A stretch of 64,000 nucleotides of DNA from an uncultured Chryseobacterium sp. (GCA_913776245.1 CAJYLO010000026.1:1-64000); one strand, 5' to 3'. Counted from the stretch's first letter, positions 53,680 through 62,934 are shown. Notes: generated by a model from the letters alone, not told the origin. Numbers and translations are program-made.

Positions 53680-53979
53680 ATGCAAAAAAGAAAATTGGGA
53701 AATAGCGGAGTAGAGGTTTCTGCATTAGGCTTTAGCTGTATGGGGCTAAACTTTCCGGATGCGAAAGGTCTAAAAAAAAATGCCATCACGCTACTACGTA
53801 ACGCAGTTGAAAGAGGTGTTGCATTTTTTGATACCGCGGAGGCCTACGAACCGTACACCAACGAAGAGTTGGTTGGCGAGGGATTACAGCCTTATAGAAG
53901 AGATGTGGTCATAGCTACGAAGTTTGGTTGTAAAGACGCCAGTCAGGCAATAGGTCTGGACAGAAGACCGGAAACAATA
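53680..53979 (+). pseudogene. Aldo/keto reductase, N-terminal fragment
   Basis: From MQKRKLGNSGVEVSALGFSCMG the first about 100 residues match AKRs. D51 and Y56 (FFDTAEAYEP) and K81 (ATKFG) are three of the catalytic tetrad, but the histidine region is missing. Beyond LDRRPETI (about 53979) the frame runs on to 54195 without AKR similarity. It is a truncated gene at a DNA junction. Confidence 0.82.
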
Positions 53980-54248
53980 CAAACGAATGATCTTTTTGAA
54001 ATTTTTGAGGTATTTAATGGCTGTATTGTTTGCAAATTTACGCACACTGCGCAACCAGAAATCATAATCACTGATAAAACCGTGATCGATCTGCGTGATG
54101 TCGATATCAGAAACTTTATATCTCCAATTAATGAATTCTTGGGTATGCTTTCAGGAAGTTCTGTAACGTTCCAATGTTCCGGAAGACAATCCTGACAGAC
54201 CAATGCTTCCACTTTATTACTATGCTCCTGAAAAATCGGAATAAGCAT
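53943..54248 (-). CDS. Unrecognised open frame, possibly a gene fragment
   Basis: It is open to about 54310 upstream. The called part starts MLIPIFQEHSNKVEALVCQDC and contains VCQDCLPEHWN (a CxxC pair) and a hydrophobic stretch SITVLSVIMISGCAVCVN. I do not recognise it. It overlaps the AKR fragment frame and lies on the far side of the junction, so it may be the remains of an adjacent minus-strand gene. Confidence 0.3.
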   Translation of the reverse strand: MLIPIFQEHSNKVEALVCQDCLPEHWNVTELPESIPKNSLIGDIKFLISTSRRSITVLSVIMISGCAVCVNLQTIQPLNTSKISKRSFVCIVSGLLSRPIA

Positions 54249-54310
54249 TATTTGCTCAATATCAGTTCCAAGCAGTTTAGATTTTAAATTCTCTGCAGTT
54301 GCAAAGTTTT

Positions 54311-55026
54311 AAGATAGAGAGTGAGGGATTTTGTACCCATTTCTCATCGCTTTATGGATAAGATTTTCGCTGTAGCATCTCTGTGAATGGCCTTAAATAG
54401 GACATTGGCAAAAAAGTGGTAAAATCCTAATTTAAATTTTACGTAGTAAAACTAAAAATTTCTGCTGAAATCTACAAGTTAAAATGCTAAAAATTGAACA
54501 AGTTTTTTGAGTTCAAATCAAGAATTTAATACTTCTCTTTGCACCTGAAATTTATCAGTTGAAATATTTCTAAAAGAAAACAAAGAAAAAACTGGAAAAA
54601 AAAAGAAAGCCTTTTGAAAATGAGCGTGGCATTCTGTCAAGGTTTTTTGGAAAAAATTTTCACATATGTTTTTATATGTGAAAACTTTGTCCGAAAATCC
54701 GGAGGGCTTGACCTTGACAGAATATAGCTGTTGGAATAGGGAGCGAAGTATCTTTGGTTTCTATTTTTTTTATTTTTTATGCCCTGAATTGATTTACTAA
54801 ATTTAAAAGAAAGCTCTAAGGAGAAATGAACGTCCCATCTATTCGTTTGATACTATCTTTTTTTAATACTGCTGTCGAAAAAACTTGTGATAAAAACTGC
54901 AAATTTGTATTATTTATATTAGTTTGTATTAATTTCCAAATTTAATAAAATTCAAAAAACAAATTGTAAGAAGCAATTCCGTGACTATAACTTTTACTAT
55001 CCTATTTCAAAAGAAAGGTGATGACT
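54311..55026. other. Non-coding region between the gene remnants and the defence operon
   Basis: Apart from the nested inverted repeat at 54631-54723, no gene or clear promoter is seen. The DNA is AT-rich. It is the likely left flank of the mobile element that carries the 55-64 kb genes. Confidence 0.5.
54631..54723. repeat. Nested inverted repeats, possible element end or oriT
   Basis: The outer arms ATTCTGTCAAGG (54631-54642) and CCTTGACAGAAT (54712-54723) are perfect 12-bp inverses. The inner arms TTTTCACATAT (54657-54667) and ATATGTGAAAA (54674-54684) are perfect 11-bp inverses around a 6-nt loop. Two stacked hairpins of this kind are seen at transfer origins, recombination sites or structured RNAs. 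The position, at the end of the mobile-type region, favours an element-associated site. Confidence 0.6.
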
Positions 55027-56682
55027 TTAAAGCTTTTTTTTCTTTAATTGTTCAAATTGTTCATCAATACTTAAATCTGAAATTGGAATTTCTCTTATAA
55101 AATCAACCAATGACTCGGCTTTGGGCATCTTTGGATATTCAATACTATTAATGCTAGGAAAATTTGGAAATAAACCTTTGGGACGAAACTTCTTTTTCTT
55201 ATTCGAATATTCCTTAATTATATTAACATAATTGGTCTTTTCACAACTTAAAAAATAATCTATTAAACTTGACATATTAATCATTATCAAGTCTTTAATA
55301 TTTCTAAACTTTGTATTCTGGGGTTTTATCTTTCCAAATTCTTTTGTTATATATGACTCAATGGCTGATTGGGAAAACATATCATCTGAAACAACAATAA
55401 TTGGATAAATATCAAGAGAGCCTTGTTTATATTTATTTAATAGCAAGGGATCAATCTTTTCAATATTTTCGTTAAAATAATCTATCGAATTAACCAGTTG
55501 TAAAATTCCTTTTGCTTTCTTTTTATTTTGAATGAATCTATCGTCTATATAAGATCTTACATATTCAAAACTGTCATTCTCTATAAAATCATCTCCTATA
55601 GCATTGTCTTTAAACTCAAATAATAGAATCGAATTGTTATATCGTAAATAGCAATCTGGAAACCCACTTATTTTTTCTTCATCAAACTTTATAAAAACTC
55701 CTTTATGATTAAATGATTTTTCAATAACTTTTCTAAAAAGAACCTTTTCAGAAATTAATTTAGAAATACTAGACTTGTAGTTTGCAAAGGTTAGTTTCTG
55801 ATTATACTTACTTTTATACAACTGGAAAAGTTGATAGTAGATTTTATAAAACAAATGTTGTAGAAAAAATGTCCAGTTCAATATTGCATACTTACCATCG
55901 TGATAAAGAAGACAATTCAAACGTAACTCTGTATCTGAAATTGACTTATCAAAAAACTTATTTATTTTTATCTCATTACAGTACTGCCACATCCACTGAT
56001 TCTCTTCAATCCAAAAACTACCATCAGCTACTGTCAGTATTTTAAAAATCTCAAAAATCCATATATCGGGATATTCAATAGAATTGACTTTATAAAATTC
56101 ATTTAGAATATCTCTATCATTACAATAATAGTGATGTAGTAATGTTTTGATTTTTAAAAACTCAAAATAGAAATCGCTTCCGGAATAATACTGAATTGTT
56201 TTTTTTCCTAATATAATCTGACCAAATTCAGCATAATATTCTTTAGGAATGTCAAGAAATAAATTTTCTTCATTTTTTGACACATACACAACTTCATTTA
56301 GGATTAGGTAGGCTTTGAAAAAATGACTTTCAATAAAAATAAAATTTTCTTCTATTTTCCTCTTTTGTAGATAACTATAATTTTCTATTACAATTTTAAA
56401 AAACTCAGAATTTGTTTTCTCATTAAAAATCTCATTTTCTCTTTTTTGATTTAAAACAAGAGAAATCTGCTGTATTTCTTTTGATGCCTTCGTTGCAGTA
56501 CTTGCAAATAAAGATAATATATGGTTGGATGACTTTTGATTAAACAATAAATTTGATGTCTTACACAAAATTAATAGCAAAGTATCGGGGCTGATACCTG
56601 CAATTATTTCAACAACACTCTCACTGCTTGAAATTCCAAAAATATTCTTGTAACCTAAAACGATTCTTGCTTCTACAGGCAT
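55027..56682 (-). CDS. PD-(D/E)XK nuclease-like protein, last gene of the defence operon
   Basis: This 551-residue protein has D343 in SGFPDCYLRYNN and E356-x-K358 in ILLFEFKDNA, the spacing of a PD-(D/E)XK nuclease active site (about residues 335-440). The N-terminal 330 residues are helical, with FFKAYLILNEVVY and DIWIFEIFKILTVADGSFW segments, and could bind the partner ATPase. It lies 12 nt after the ATPase stop and is likely co-translated. I infer a DNA-cleaving effector, or the C-terminal component of an ABC-3C system. I do not recognise a named family for the whole chain. Confidence 0.72.
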   Translation of the reverse strand: MPVEARIVLGYKNIFGISSSESVVEIIAGISPDTLLLILCKTSNLLFNQKSSNHILSLFASTATKASKEIQQISLVLNQKRENEIFNEKTNSEFFKIVIENYSYLQKRKIEENFIFIESHFFKAYLILNEVVYVSKNEENLFLDIPKEYYAEFGQIILGKKTIQYYSGSDFYFEFLKIKTLLHHYYCNDRDILNEFYKVNSIEYPDIWIFEIFKILTVADGSFWIEENQWMWQYCNEIKINKFFDKSISDTELRLNCLLYHDGKYAILNWTFFLQHLFYKIYYQLFQLYKSKYNQKLTFANYKSSISKLISEKVLFRKVIEKSFNHKGVFIKFDEEKISGFPDCYLRYNNSILLFEFKDNAIGDDFIENDSFEYVRSYIDDRFIQNKKKAKGILQLVNSIDYFNENIEKIDPLLLNKYKQGSLDIYPIIVVSDDMFSQSAIESYITKEFGKIKPQNTKFRNIKDLIMINMSSLIDYFLSCEKTNYVNIIKEYSNKKKKFRPKGLFPNFPSINSIEYPKMPKAESLVDFIREIPISDLSIDEQFEQLKKKKL

Positions 56683-56694
56683 TAAGAAAATATA

Positions 56695-59600
56695 TTAAAC
56701 GGGTTGTTTTACTTTCCCAAAAGTTTCGAACTCTATAAATTTAGATTTAAATAACTCATTAGGAATTTTTTTCTGTAATAATAAATGAAAATTCTCTTCG
56801 TGTGTAGAAACTATCAATTGTTTCCTTAGTGATAAGGTAATTCCACGAAACAAATCAATAAATGACAGAATATTTATGCTATCCATTGATTGAATTGGGT
56901 CGTCTATAAAAATACAATCAATTGCCTCCTTTGTTTCTGGATTTTTTGTTTTTAAAGCTCTTGCCAAAAATATGCTTAAACTTAAAATGTTTACTTGTGC
57001 AGTGCTGAAATACAGAGCCGGAACTGATCTTTCTACCTCACCTTTATCATTTACTTTTGTAGTATATATCTGTAATCGTGGTTTAGAATCTGCAAACTCA
57101 CACTTAAATTCTATTGCTTGATAATCAGGATGTGGATCTATCTTTTTATAAATTTTATTAATCAATTCTGTGTAGAAAAATTCATCAATAGTTTTTGTAA
57201 GGTATTCTATGAGATTATCTTTTTCATTATTCAACTGTATCTCTGCATTATTTAGATCGCTTAGGTTATTTCGGTAATTTTTAATCTTATCTTGGATTTT
57301 TTGAGAAACAGTTGCATTAAGACAGTCATCTTTTAGTATTTCAATAATTTTATACTTTTCGATTTTATCTTCTATAATCTTTTGAGACTGTTTTTGTTTT
57401 TCAATTAAATCAAAAAACTCTTTTTCAATTTGAGATTTATCCTTATCATTCAATTCTATATTAAACTCTGATTTTATAAAGCTTTCGTAACTTTCATACA
57501 CCCTTAATATTAATTTTTTTGCATCATTAATCTGCTGGATTCTATTGTTGTATTCCTGTTTAGATAAATTGTGATTGGATAATTCTATGTTTAATTGATT
57601 TAAAGAGTCTTCAAATTCCTTTTTTTTAGTTATGAATTCAGTTATAATCTTCTCAATATCAGATTTTGCGTTTAATAAAATAGCCTTATCAACCTGATTG
57701 TGGTTTAACACGAGGTTAAAATAATCAATAACAATTTTATAATCTTCCGATTTTTGCTGTACTTCAATATTATCACTTAATCGCTTAATATTATCATTAT
57801 TACCGTTAATAATAACTAGAAGGTCACCAGTCTTTTTATTATTTGTATTTATAAGCTCGGTATTATCATTAATTCCTTTTAAAATCTTTGAAATCTCTTC
57901 CTGTATTGTCTTCGCTAATTCATCAGGAATCTGTTCATTACCAAATAACACTAATATCTCGTTTGTGCTTTCAAGATTATTTTTAAGTTCTTGTTTTTTT
58001 TCTTCTCTCTGTAAATTCAATTTTTCTATTTCTTTTTCCAAGTTGTTATAATCATTAGAAAAAGGTTGTTTTAGTAATGCAAAAGATTTCTTAATATTTT
58101 CATTACCAGAAAGCATTTTTTCTTTCAATTCATTAATTTCCGTTTCAAGAGAAATTTTATTTTCCAGATTTTCTTTTAGCTGGTTATCAAAAAACTTGTT
58201 TTCTACAATGTTACTAGACAGCTCCTCAAACGAATTATAATGATGACTACAAAGAGGGCAATCTGAAGTATGGGTCTGTGAAATTATTTCCAAACCACGA
58301 TTTACAAATTCCTTCAGTTCATTATTAAACTGATTTTGAGTATTTATTTTACTTTGTGTTTCAACTAATTGTTTATCTTTTATTTCAAAATTAATTTTAA
58401 GATCAAGCTGTTGTGTAATTAAATCCTGATGCTTGGTAAACTGAGCAAATTCTGACAAAAGTTCTAAGTCATCATCAATTTTAGTTTCATAATATCCGAA
58501 CTGCTCTAAAACTCTTTTCAATTCAAGTAATTTTAGTTCTTTATCGTCAATTAATTTAGATAAATCCTCGATTGATTTTATAATAGATTGATGGTTCTTA
58601 GATAATTGTTCTAATTTAGTTTTTTGATTAGGAACTTGTTCTAACTTGATTTGATTTAGATTCAAAGATTCTTGCAGATGGTCATTTTTACTCTTTAGCA
58701 AGTTGATTTCTTCTTCAATCAAAAATTTTTCACTTTCTTTTACTCCATTTTCATTTTTGAATTCCGCAATTCTTTTTTCCTGTTCTTCTAATCCTTTTTG
58801 TAAAATTAAAAAATCTTCAATTTTCTTTTCAATATCCAGAACTTCTTCTAAACGTTTTCGATGTTCTGAAAGATTTTTATCTGCATTTTCTATTTCTTGT
58901 TGAGCCTTATCTCTATTTTCTATTAAGGTGATAATTCGGTTTAGTTCTTTTATCTGATCTTCAAAATTTTCTAATTTCTTTCTGTTATCAACATAGTCTA
59001 AAACACCACCTTTCAGTTTATTATCTCCATTTTCTTCACCGTCTTTCGCCAATCTAATATTATCAATCTGTAATCCGACTTTAGTAAATTCCTCTTCTAA
59101 AGTTAATAATCTGACTTTAACATTTCTAGATAAATTGTCGTGCAGTGTTTCGTCAAATGATTCTCTAGTAACATAATCAAGAGTTTCTTCGTTCTTTTTA
59201 AGAAAGCTTATTAATTCATTAATTTCATCAAATTTCTTAAACTCTTGATCGTAATCAATTTCTAGTTGAAGTGATTTTTTCTGTTTTTCTATTTCTCCAT
59301 CAATTCGTACTTTTTCCTGTTTTATATAGTCTAAAACCTTTACTGCCTTTTTATAAATAGAATCATATTTTTTTAAATCACCATCTATCTCAAGAAATCT
59401 TTCATAACGTTTTTCAGCCCTTTCTTCTTTTATAAAAGTATCTATCAGATCCTGACTTAATATTTGATTACGAAAATACTCGTTATCAGGTTTAGTTTTT
59501 GTGCTGTAAACTTTTCTTTTATTGATTGTATTTTCAAACGTACTTGAATCCGTTTCGACAATTACTTTACCAGATTTAGATGAATTATTTAATAACAAGG

Positions 59601-59832
59601 GAAGACTATTTTCTTTCCTCATTTTCTCGAAATCATCCATTCTGTCGAATCTTTGAATCTGATGAGTCACACTCCATTCTACCGCATCATAAAAAGAAGT
59701 TTTGCCAAATCCATTAGGTGCATAAATAGATGCAAAGTCCATTATCTCGCCATTGGAAGTAAAATCAAAAGTTGAGTTTTCTTCTTTTTCAAATGCTCTG
59801 AAACCAGTTATTTTTACACTTTTGATTTTCAT
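56695..59832 (-). CDS. Rad50/SMC-like ABC ATPase of an ABC-3C-type system
   Basis: This 1045-residue protein has Walker A APNGFGKT (38-45) after an N-terminal IKSVKITGFRAFE strand. Long coiled coils follow (about 160-510 and 545-890), interrupted by a CPLC zinc-hook-like motif (525-528). The C-terminal head has signature FSTAQVNILSLSIFLARAL (942-960), Walker B CIFIDDP (973-979), D-loop SMD and switch histidine H1011 in VSTHEENF. It starts with an ATGA 4-nt overlap with the preceding gene. It probably senses or moves DNA and controls the operon's effectors. Confidence 0.88.
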   Translation of the reverse strand: MKIKSVKITGFRAFEKEENSTFDFTSNGEIMDFASIYAPNGFGKTSFYDAVEWSVTHQIQRFDRMDDFEKMRKENSLPLLLNNSSKSGKVIVETDSSTFENTINKRKVYSTKTKPDNEYFRNQILSQDLIDTFIKEERAEKRYERFLEIDGDLKKYDSIYKKAVKVLDYIKQEKVRIDGEIEKQKKSLQLEIDYDQEFKKFDEINELISFLKKNEETLDYVTRESFDETLHDNLSRNVKVRLLTLEEEFTKVGLQIDNIRLAKDGEENGDNKLKGGVLDYVDNRKKLENFEDQIKELNRIITLIENRDKAQQEIENADKNLSEHRKRLEEVLDIEKKIEDFLILQKGLEEQEKRIAEFKNENGVKESEKFLIEEEINLLKSKNDHLQESLNLNQIKLEQVPNQKTKLEQLSKNHQSIIKSIEDLSKLIDDKELKLLELKRVLEQFGYYETKIDDDLELLSEFAQFTKHQDLITQQLDLKINFEIKDKQLVETQSKINTQNQFNNELKEFVNRGLEIISQTHTSDCPLCSHHYNSFEELSSNIVENKFFDNQLKENLENKISLETEINELKEKMLSGNENIKKSFALLKQPFSNDYNNLEKEIEKLNLQREEKKQELKNNLESTNEILVLFGNEQIPDELAKTIQEEISKILKGINDNTELINTNNKKTGDLLVIINGNNDNIKRLSDNIEVQQKSEDYKIVIDYFNLVLNHNQVDKAILLNAKSDIEKIITEFITKKKEFEDSLNQLNIELSNHNLSKQEYNNRIQQINDAKKLILRVYESYESFIKSEFNIELNDKDKSQIEKEFFDLIEKQKQSQKIIEDKIEKYKIIEILKDDCLNATVSQKIQDKIKNYRNNLSDLNNAEIQLNNEKDNLIEYLTKTIDEFFYTELINKIYKKIDPHPDYQAIEFKCEFADSKPRLQIYTTKVNDKGEVERSVPALYFSTAQVNILSLSIFLARALKTKNPETKEAIDCIFIDDPIQSMDSINILSFIDLFRGITLSLRKQLIVSTHEENFHLLLQKKIPNELFKSKFIEFETFGKVKQPV

Positions 59833-60374
59833 TTTTTATTCAATTCTTTAACAATAAACTCTTGAGCTTCTTTATCACCTATAATCTTATCTCCCGTATC
59901 TAAAAGTTTCCATAAATCAGTATTTAAAGGAACATATTTAGAAATGTTTACTTCTCTGGTTATATCAACAATTTCTTTCAAATCAGAATTTGTAATATGT
60001 TTTATTATTAGTTTGTTTGCTTCACCTTCATCAAATTTTTGCGAAAAATTATCTTCAACTATTTTCCTACTTGAGAATTTATCATTTTCTATTTTATTCT
60101 TCAGCTCTTTGGAGGTTTTATCATTTGTCACATAAATAATATACAAATTCCATTTTTCATAAACCGACTCTAATTTTGGTTGATATTTCAACGCTACTTC
60201 TTCAGAAATTTTTTGCCATAAATTATTTTCTTCCAAGACAGAAGAATTTGTTAAAACAAAAAATACTGATATATTGACATTTAATTCTACCAATTGAAAA
60301 TTGAAAGTACAATTTGTATATTTATTGGATAGTTCCTGTAAAATTTCTTGGCTATATTCCGAATACTTTTCCAT
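59829..60374 (-). CDS. ABC-3C middle component-like protein (MC1 type)
   Basis: This 181-residue alpha/beta protein has VYEKWNLYIIYVTNDKTSKEL (71-91) and the charged KIENDKFSSRKIVED segment (94-108). From memory, these resemble the ABC-3C middle component 1 family that sits between effector genes and an SMC-like ATPase. The call needs a profile search. Its ATG lies inside the 3' end of the protease gene (23-nt overlap) and its stop overlaps the ATPase start by 4 nt. Confidence 0.65.
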   Translation of the reverse strand: MEKYSEYSQEILQELSNKYTNCTFNFQLVELNVNISVFFVLTNSSVLEENNLWQKISEEVALKYQPKLESVYEKWNLYIIYVTNDKTSKELKNKIENDKFSSRKIVEDNFSQKFDEGEANKLIIKHITNSDLKEIVDITREVNISKYVPLNTDLWKLLDTGDKIIGDKEAQEFIVKELNKK

Positions 60375-61731
60375 ATTCTTCTTTGAGTTTAATTAGTAAT
60401 TCATTTTCATTTGATTTTTTGAAAGTCTTATAGTTCTCACTATTTTCAACCAACATAAAATGTTTCAGATATTCAAAATGGATAAAATTATATTTTTCAA
60501 ATACAAATTCTTTTAATTCAGAAAGAGCATTTGTGATATTATTGACATCAGAGTTGAGTGTTCCATTTTCGTAATTGCTCTTTAGAGAATCGATTCGTGG
60601 AATAATGCTACCTTTATCTAACTTGTAATGTTTAATATTTGACTTTATTGGAGGTTTGTTCGTTTTAATAAATACAGTTCCATCATCTTCTAAACCATCA
60701 TAATTAGAAACCAAACAATCCTTTAAAAAATCGGTCTCCAACCAATCTGTATCAGTTTTTCTGTACAATAATCTCAAATAGCAAAAGATATCTTCCAAAT
60801 CACTAATGTTACAAGCCTTATCTTTTACAATATTTATTAAAGTCAAAAACTCTAGCCAGGTAATATAAATCAACTCATCATTTAGCTTTAGCATATCCTT
60901 TTCATTAATCAGCAATCTATCCGTAAAATAATCTTTAATAAATCGAGGAGTAATATCACTTGAAAGAACCTCTTCTGTCTTTTGCTTTAAAAATAATCTT
61001 GTAAAAGAAATGTCTTCATCATCTATTCCTGCATCAAAGTTAAAAGCAGATTGTTTTAAAAATTTGAAATTGACCAAAAATGATGGAAGTAATTCTGGGA
61101 GATTGTGCTGTCTAGTTATTTCAATAAAACGCATAATTGGAACAACTGAAATTTCCCCATTGCAGTCCTCTTCAGGAGTTCTACTTTGTATTCCACATAT
61201 AGTAAGATAATCATCGTGAAATTTAATAATACCTCCTCCTGAAAATCCAGAAATATCACTATGCGACAAGTGAGCTACTTCAAGCCGGAGACTTAAAACA
61301 TTTTGGTCGGAAGAAATAATATCTGATATTTTATATTTATTGTATTTATCATCAGATGCTCGTCTACTTTCAGGGAATCCTGCCATATTATATCCATTAG
61401 AAGAAGTATAACTGTCAATAAAAATCTGATTATATCCTACTATATCTGGCAACAATAATATAGCAGCATCAATTGATGACTCAAAGTGTTCAAAATAATT
61501 TTCTCCATTTTTGATTTCAATTACTTTTTCCTCATTTTGTGAATCAGCAAAACGTAAAGTGATTTCTTTTTTAACTTCGTTTTTCTTTCCACCTCTTTCG
61601 TCTTTAATTTCATCATAGAACACGTGCCTTGCAGACAATACATATGTTTTATCTGAATCAGCAGGTTGAAATAGAGCTCCACTTCCTTCCCCTAAAATAA
61701 CTGAGTATTTTTTTATATCATTTTCGGTCAT
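60352..61731 (-). CDS. Trypsin-like serine protease with C-terminal extension
   Basis: This 459-residue protein has a trypsin-like domain with H36 (LSARHVFYD), D88 (SSIDAAILLL) and S164 (SGFSGGGII), a full triad, within about residues 1-210. The C-terminal 240 residues are helical with no recognised fold and may contact the partner proteins. There is no signal peptide, so it acts in the cytoplasm. It is coupled to the MBL gene by a one-base overlap. It is similar in type to the protease of type 1 AVAST (Avs1B). Confidence 0.85.
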   Translation of the reverse strand: MTENDIKKYSVILGEGSGALFQPADSDKTYVLSARHVFYDEIKDERGGKKNEVKKEITLRFADSQNEEKVIEIKNGENYFEHFESSIDAAILLLPDIVGYNQIFIDSYTSSNGYNMAGFPESRRASDDKYNKYKISDIISSDQNVLSLRLEVAHLSHSDISGFSGGGIIKFHDDYLTICGIQSRTPEEDCNGEISVVPIMRFIEITRQHNLPELLPSFLVNFKFLKQSAFNFDAGIDDEDISFTRLFLKQKTEEVLSSDITPRFIKDYFTDRLLINEKDMLKLNDELIYITWLEFLTLINIVKDKACNISDLEDIFCYLRLLYRKTDTDWLETDFLKDCLVSNYDGLEDDGTVFIKTNKPPIKSNIKHYKLDKGSIIPRIDSLKSNYENGTLNSDVNNITNALSELKEFVFEKYNFIHFEYLKHFMLVENSENYKTFKKSNENELLIKLKEEYGKVFGI

Positions 61732-62789
61732 TAGTAATTAAATTCATTTTTAGAACTGATTTTAAAATATTCAAAATCGTTAAAATCTTCATCTGTGATA
61801 ATTTTTGTACCTATATCGTAATTAAAATGAATATTAGCATTTGGATTATTTTTTATAATCCTTGCAACTGTTCTTTTATTTGGTAAACCGTGTTTAGTGG
61901 CGTTTGAACTTATTAAATAATTATCGGTCTTAATAATTGACAGCAATTCTGAATTCGTATTATGCTTACTTCCGTGATGTGAAATTTTTATTAGCTCTGC
62001 TTGTAAAGAATTTTCTTTATCAATTTCAAATTTATTTAATCCTTCAACTACTACTGATGGATGTGCATCACCTAAGAATAAAAAGTTTTTACCTTCATAT
62101 TCCATTATAAAAGCAATGGAACTACCATTAGGAATACTTTTATCTTCTTTAAACTTAAATTTTGGTTTAGATTCTTCTTCTATAAAATCTTTCAAAGATG
62201 TTTCAAAATCAAACTCTCCACCGCTTGTAAAATAGTCTTCCTCTTTTTTGTATAGTTCTAATAAGTTTTTTAGACTTTTTTTACTTGGGGATAATATTTT
62301 GAACTTTAATCCTAAAAAATCAATTTTATTACCTTGTTTGATTATTTTACCATCCCATAATTGATTTTTTGACAGGTATTCTTCAAACTTAATCCCTTGT
62401 TTGGGGCTTGTATAAAAATCATTTTCACCTTCTTTAATTTCAATATTTAAATCTTGATTTTCTTCAATAGCTAATTCTTTAGCTATTTCTTTTCCAGAGT
62501 TAAACCAAACTTTCTTAATAAGCGTTGGAGCTTCTTTGTCTTTATTCAACCATCTTAATAATCCACCAATATGGTCGTCATCGAAATGAGTCAGAACTAA
62601 AAGGTCAATCTTCTGTCCATTACTTTTTATATAATCGATAGCATCAAATAAATCACCTTTTCTCTTTAATTTATTTTCATATGTATCTCCTATGCCTCCA
62701 TCTATAATTATATTTCTTGGAATGTCATTTTCCTCAAATGAAATCCAAATGGAATCTCCATTAAATGCTTGTAAAAATTTAATTTTCAT
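61731..62789 (-). CDS. MBL-fold hydrolase (ComEC/Rec2-like), first gene of the defence operon
   Basis: This 352-residue metallo-beta-lactamase-fold protein has the metal site THFDDDHIGG (H68, D70, D72, H73), a second-metal aspartate D241 in LFLGDAH, and HH271-272 in ISHHGSKH. The layout is that of the ComEC-type MBL found in defence systems (Avs1A-like). It could hydrolyse nucleic acid or a nucleotide signal. It starts the operon; no clear -7 box is visible just upstream. Confidence 0.85.
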   Translation of the reverse strand: MKIKFLQAFNGDSIWISFEENDIPRNIIIDGGIGDTYENKLKRKGDLFDAIDYIKSNGQKIDLLVLTHFDDDHIGGLLRWLNKDKEAPTLIKKVWFNSGKEIAKELAIEENQDLNIEIKEGENDFYTSPKQGIKFEEYLSKNQLWDGKIIKQGNKIDFLGLKFKILSPSKKSLKNLLELYKKEEDYFTSGGEFDFETSLKDFIEEESKPKFKFKEDKSIPNGSSIAFIMEYEGKNFLFLGDAHPSVVVEGLNKFEIDKENSLQAELIKISHHGSKHNTNSELLSIIKTDNYLISSNATKHGLPNKRTVARIIKNNPNANIHFNYDIGTKIITDEDFNDFEYFKISSKNEFNY

Positions 62790-62913
62790 AGTTTGGGAAT
62801 TTAGTTTTTTTTATTTGTATTAAATTACGGTTTTCCATAATTGCTAATAAAATACAATAAAACTCTATAAAATTAATCAAATTTCAATATATATTCTTGA
62901 AATTATAACCAAA

Positions 62914-62934
62914 AAAATCCCATTAAGGGATTTT
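62914..62934. terminator. Hairpin terminator upstream of the MBL gene
   Basis: AAAATCCC (62914-62921) pairs with GGGATTTT (62927-62934) across a 5-nt loop, with A and T flanks. It separates the mobile-element genes to the right from the defence operon. A second hairpin lies at 63013-63034 (CAATCGG/CCGATTG, 8-nt loop). Confidence 0.65.

Noticed and set aside
54311..55026. CRISPR array near the defence operon
   Set aside because: The repeats here are two nested inverted pairs, not regularly spaced direct repeats.
55782..56045. Plus-strand frame within the nuclease gene
   Set aside because: Shadow of the minus-strand gene without motifs.
55027..62789. Classic type 1 AVAST call
   Set aside because: There is no STAND NTPase with NACHT-like domain and repeats; the large protein is a coiled-coil ABC ATPase.
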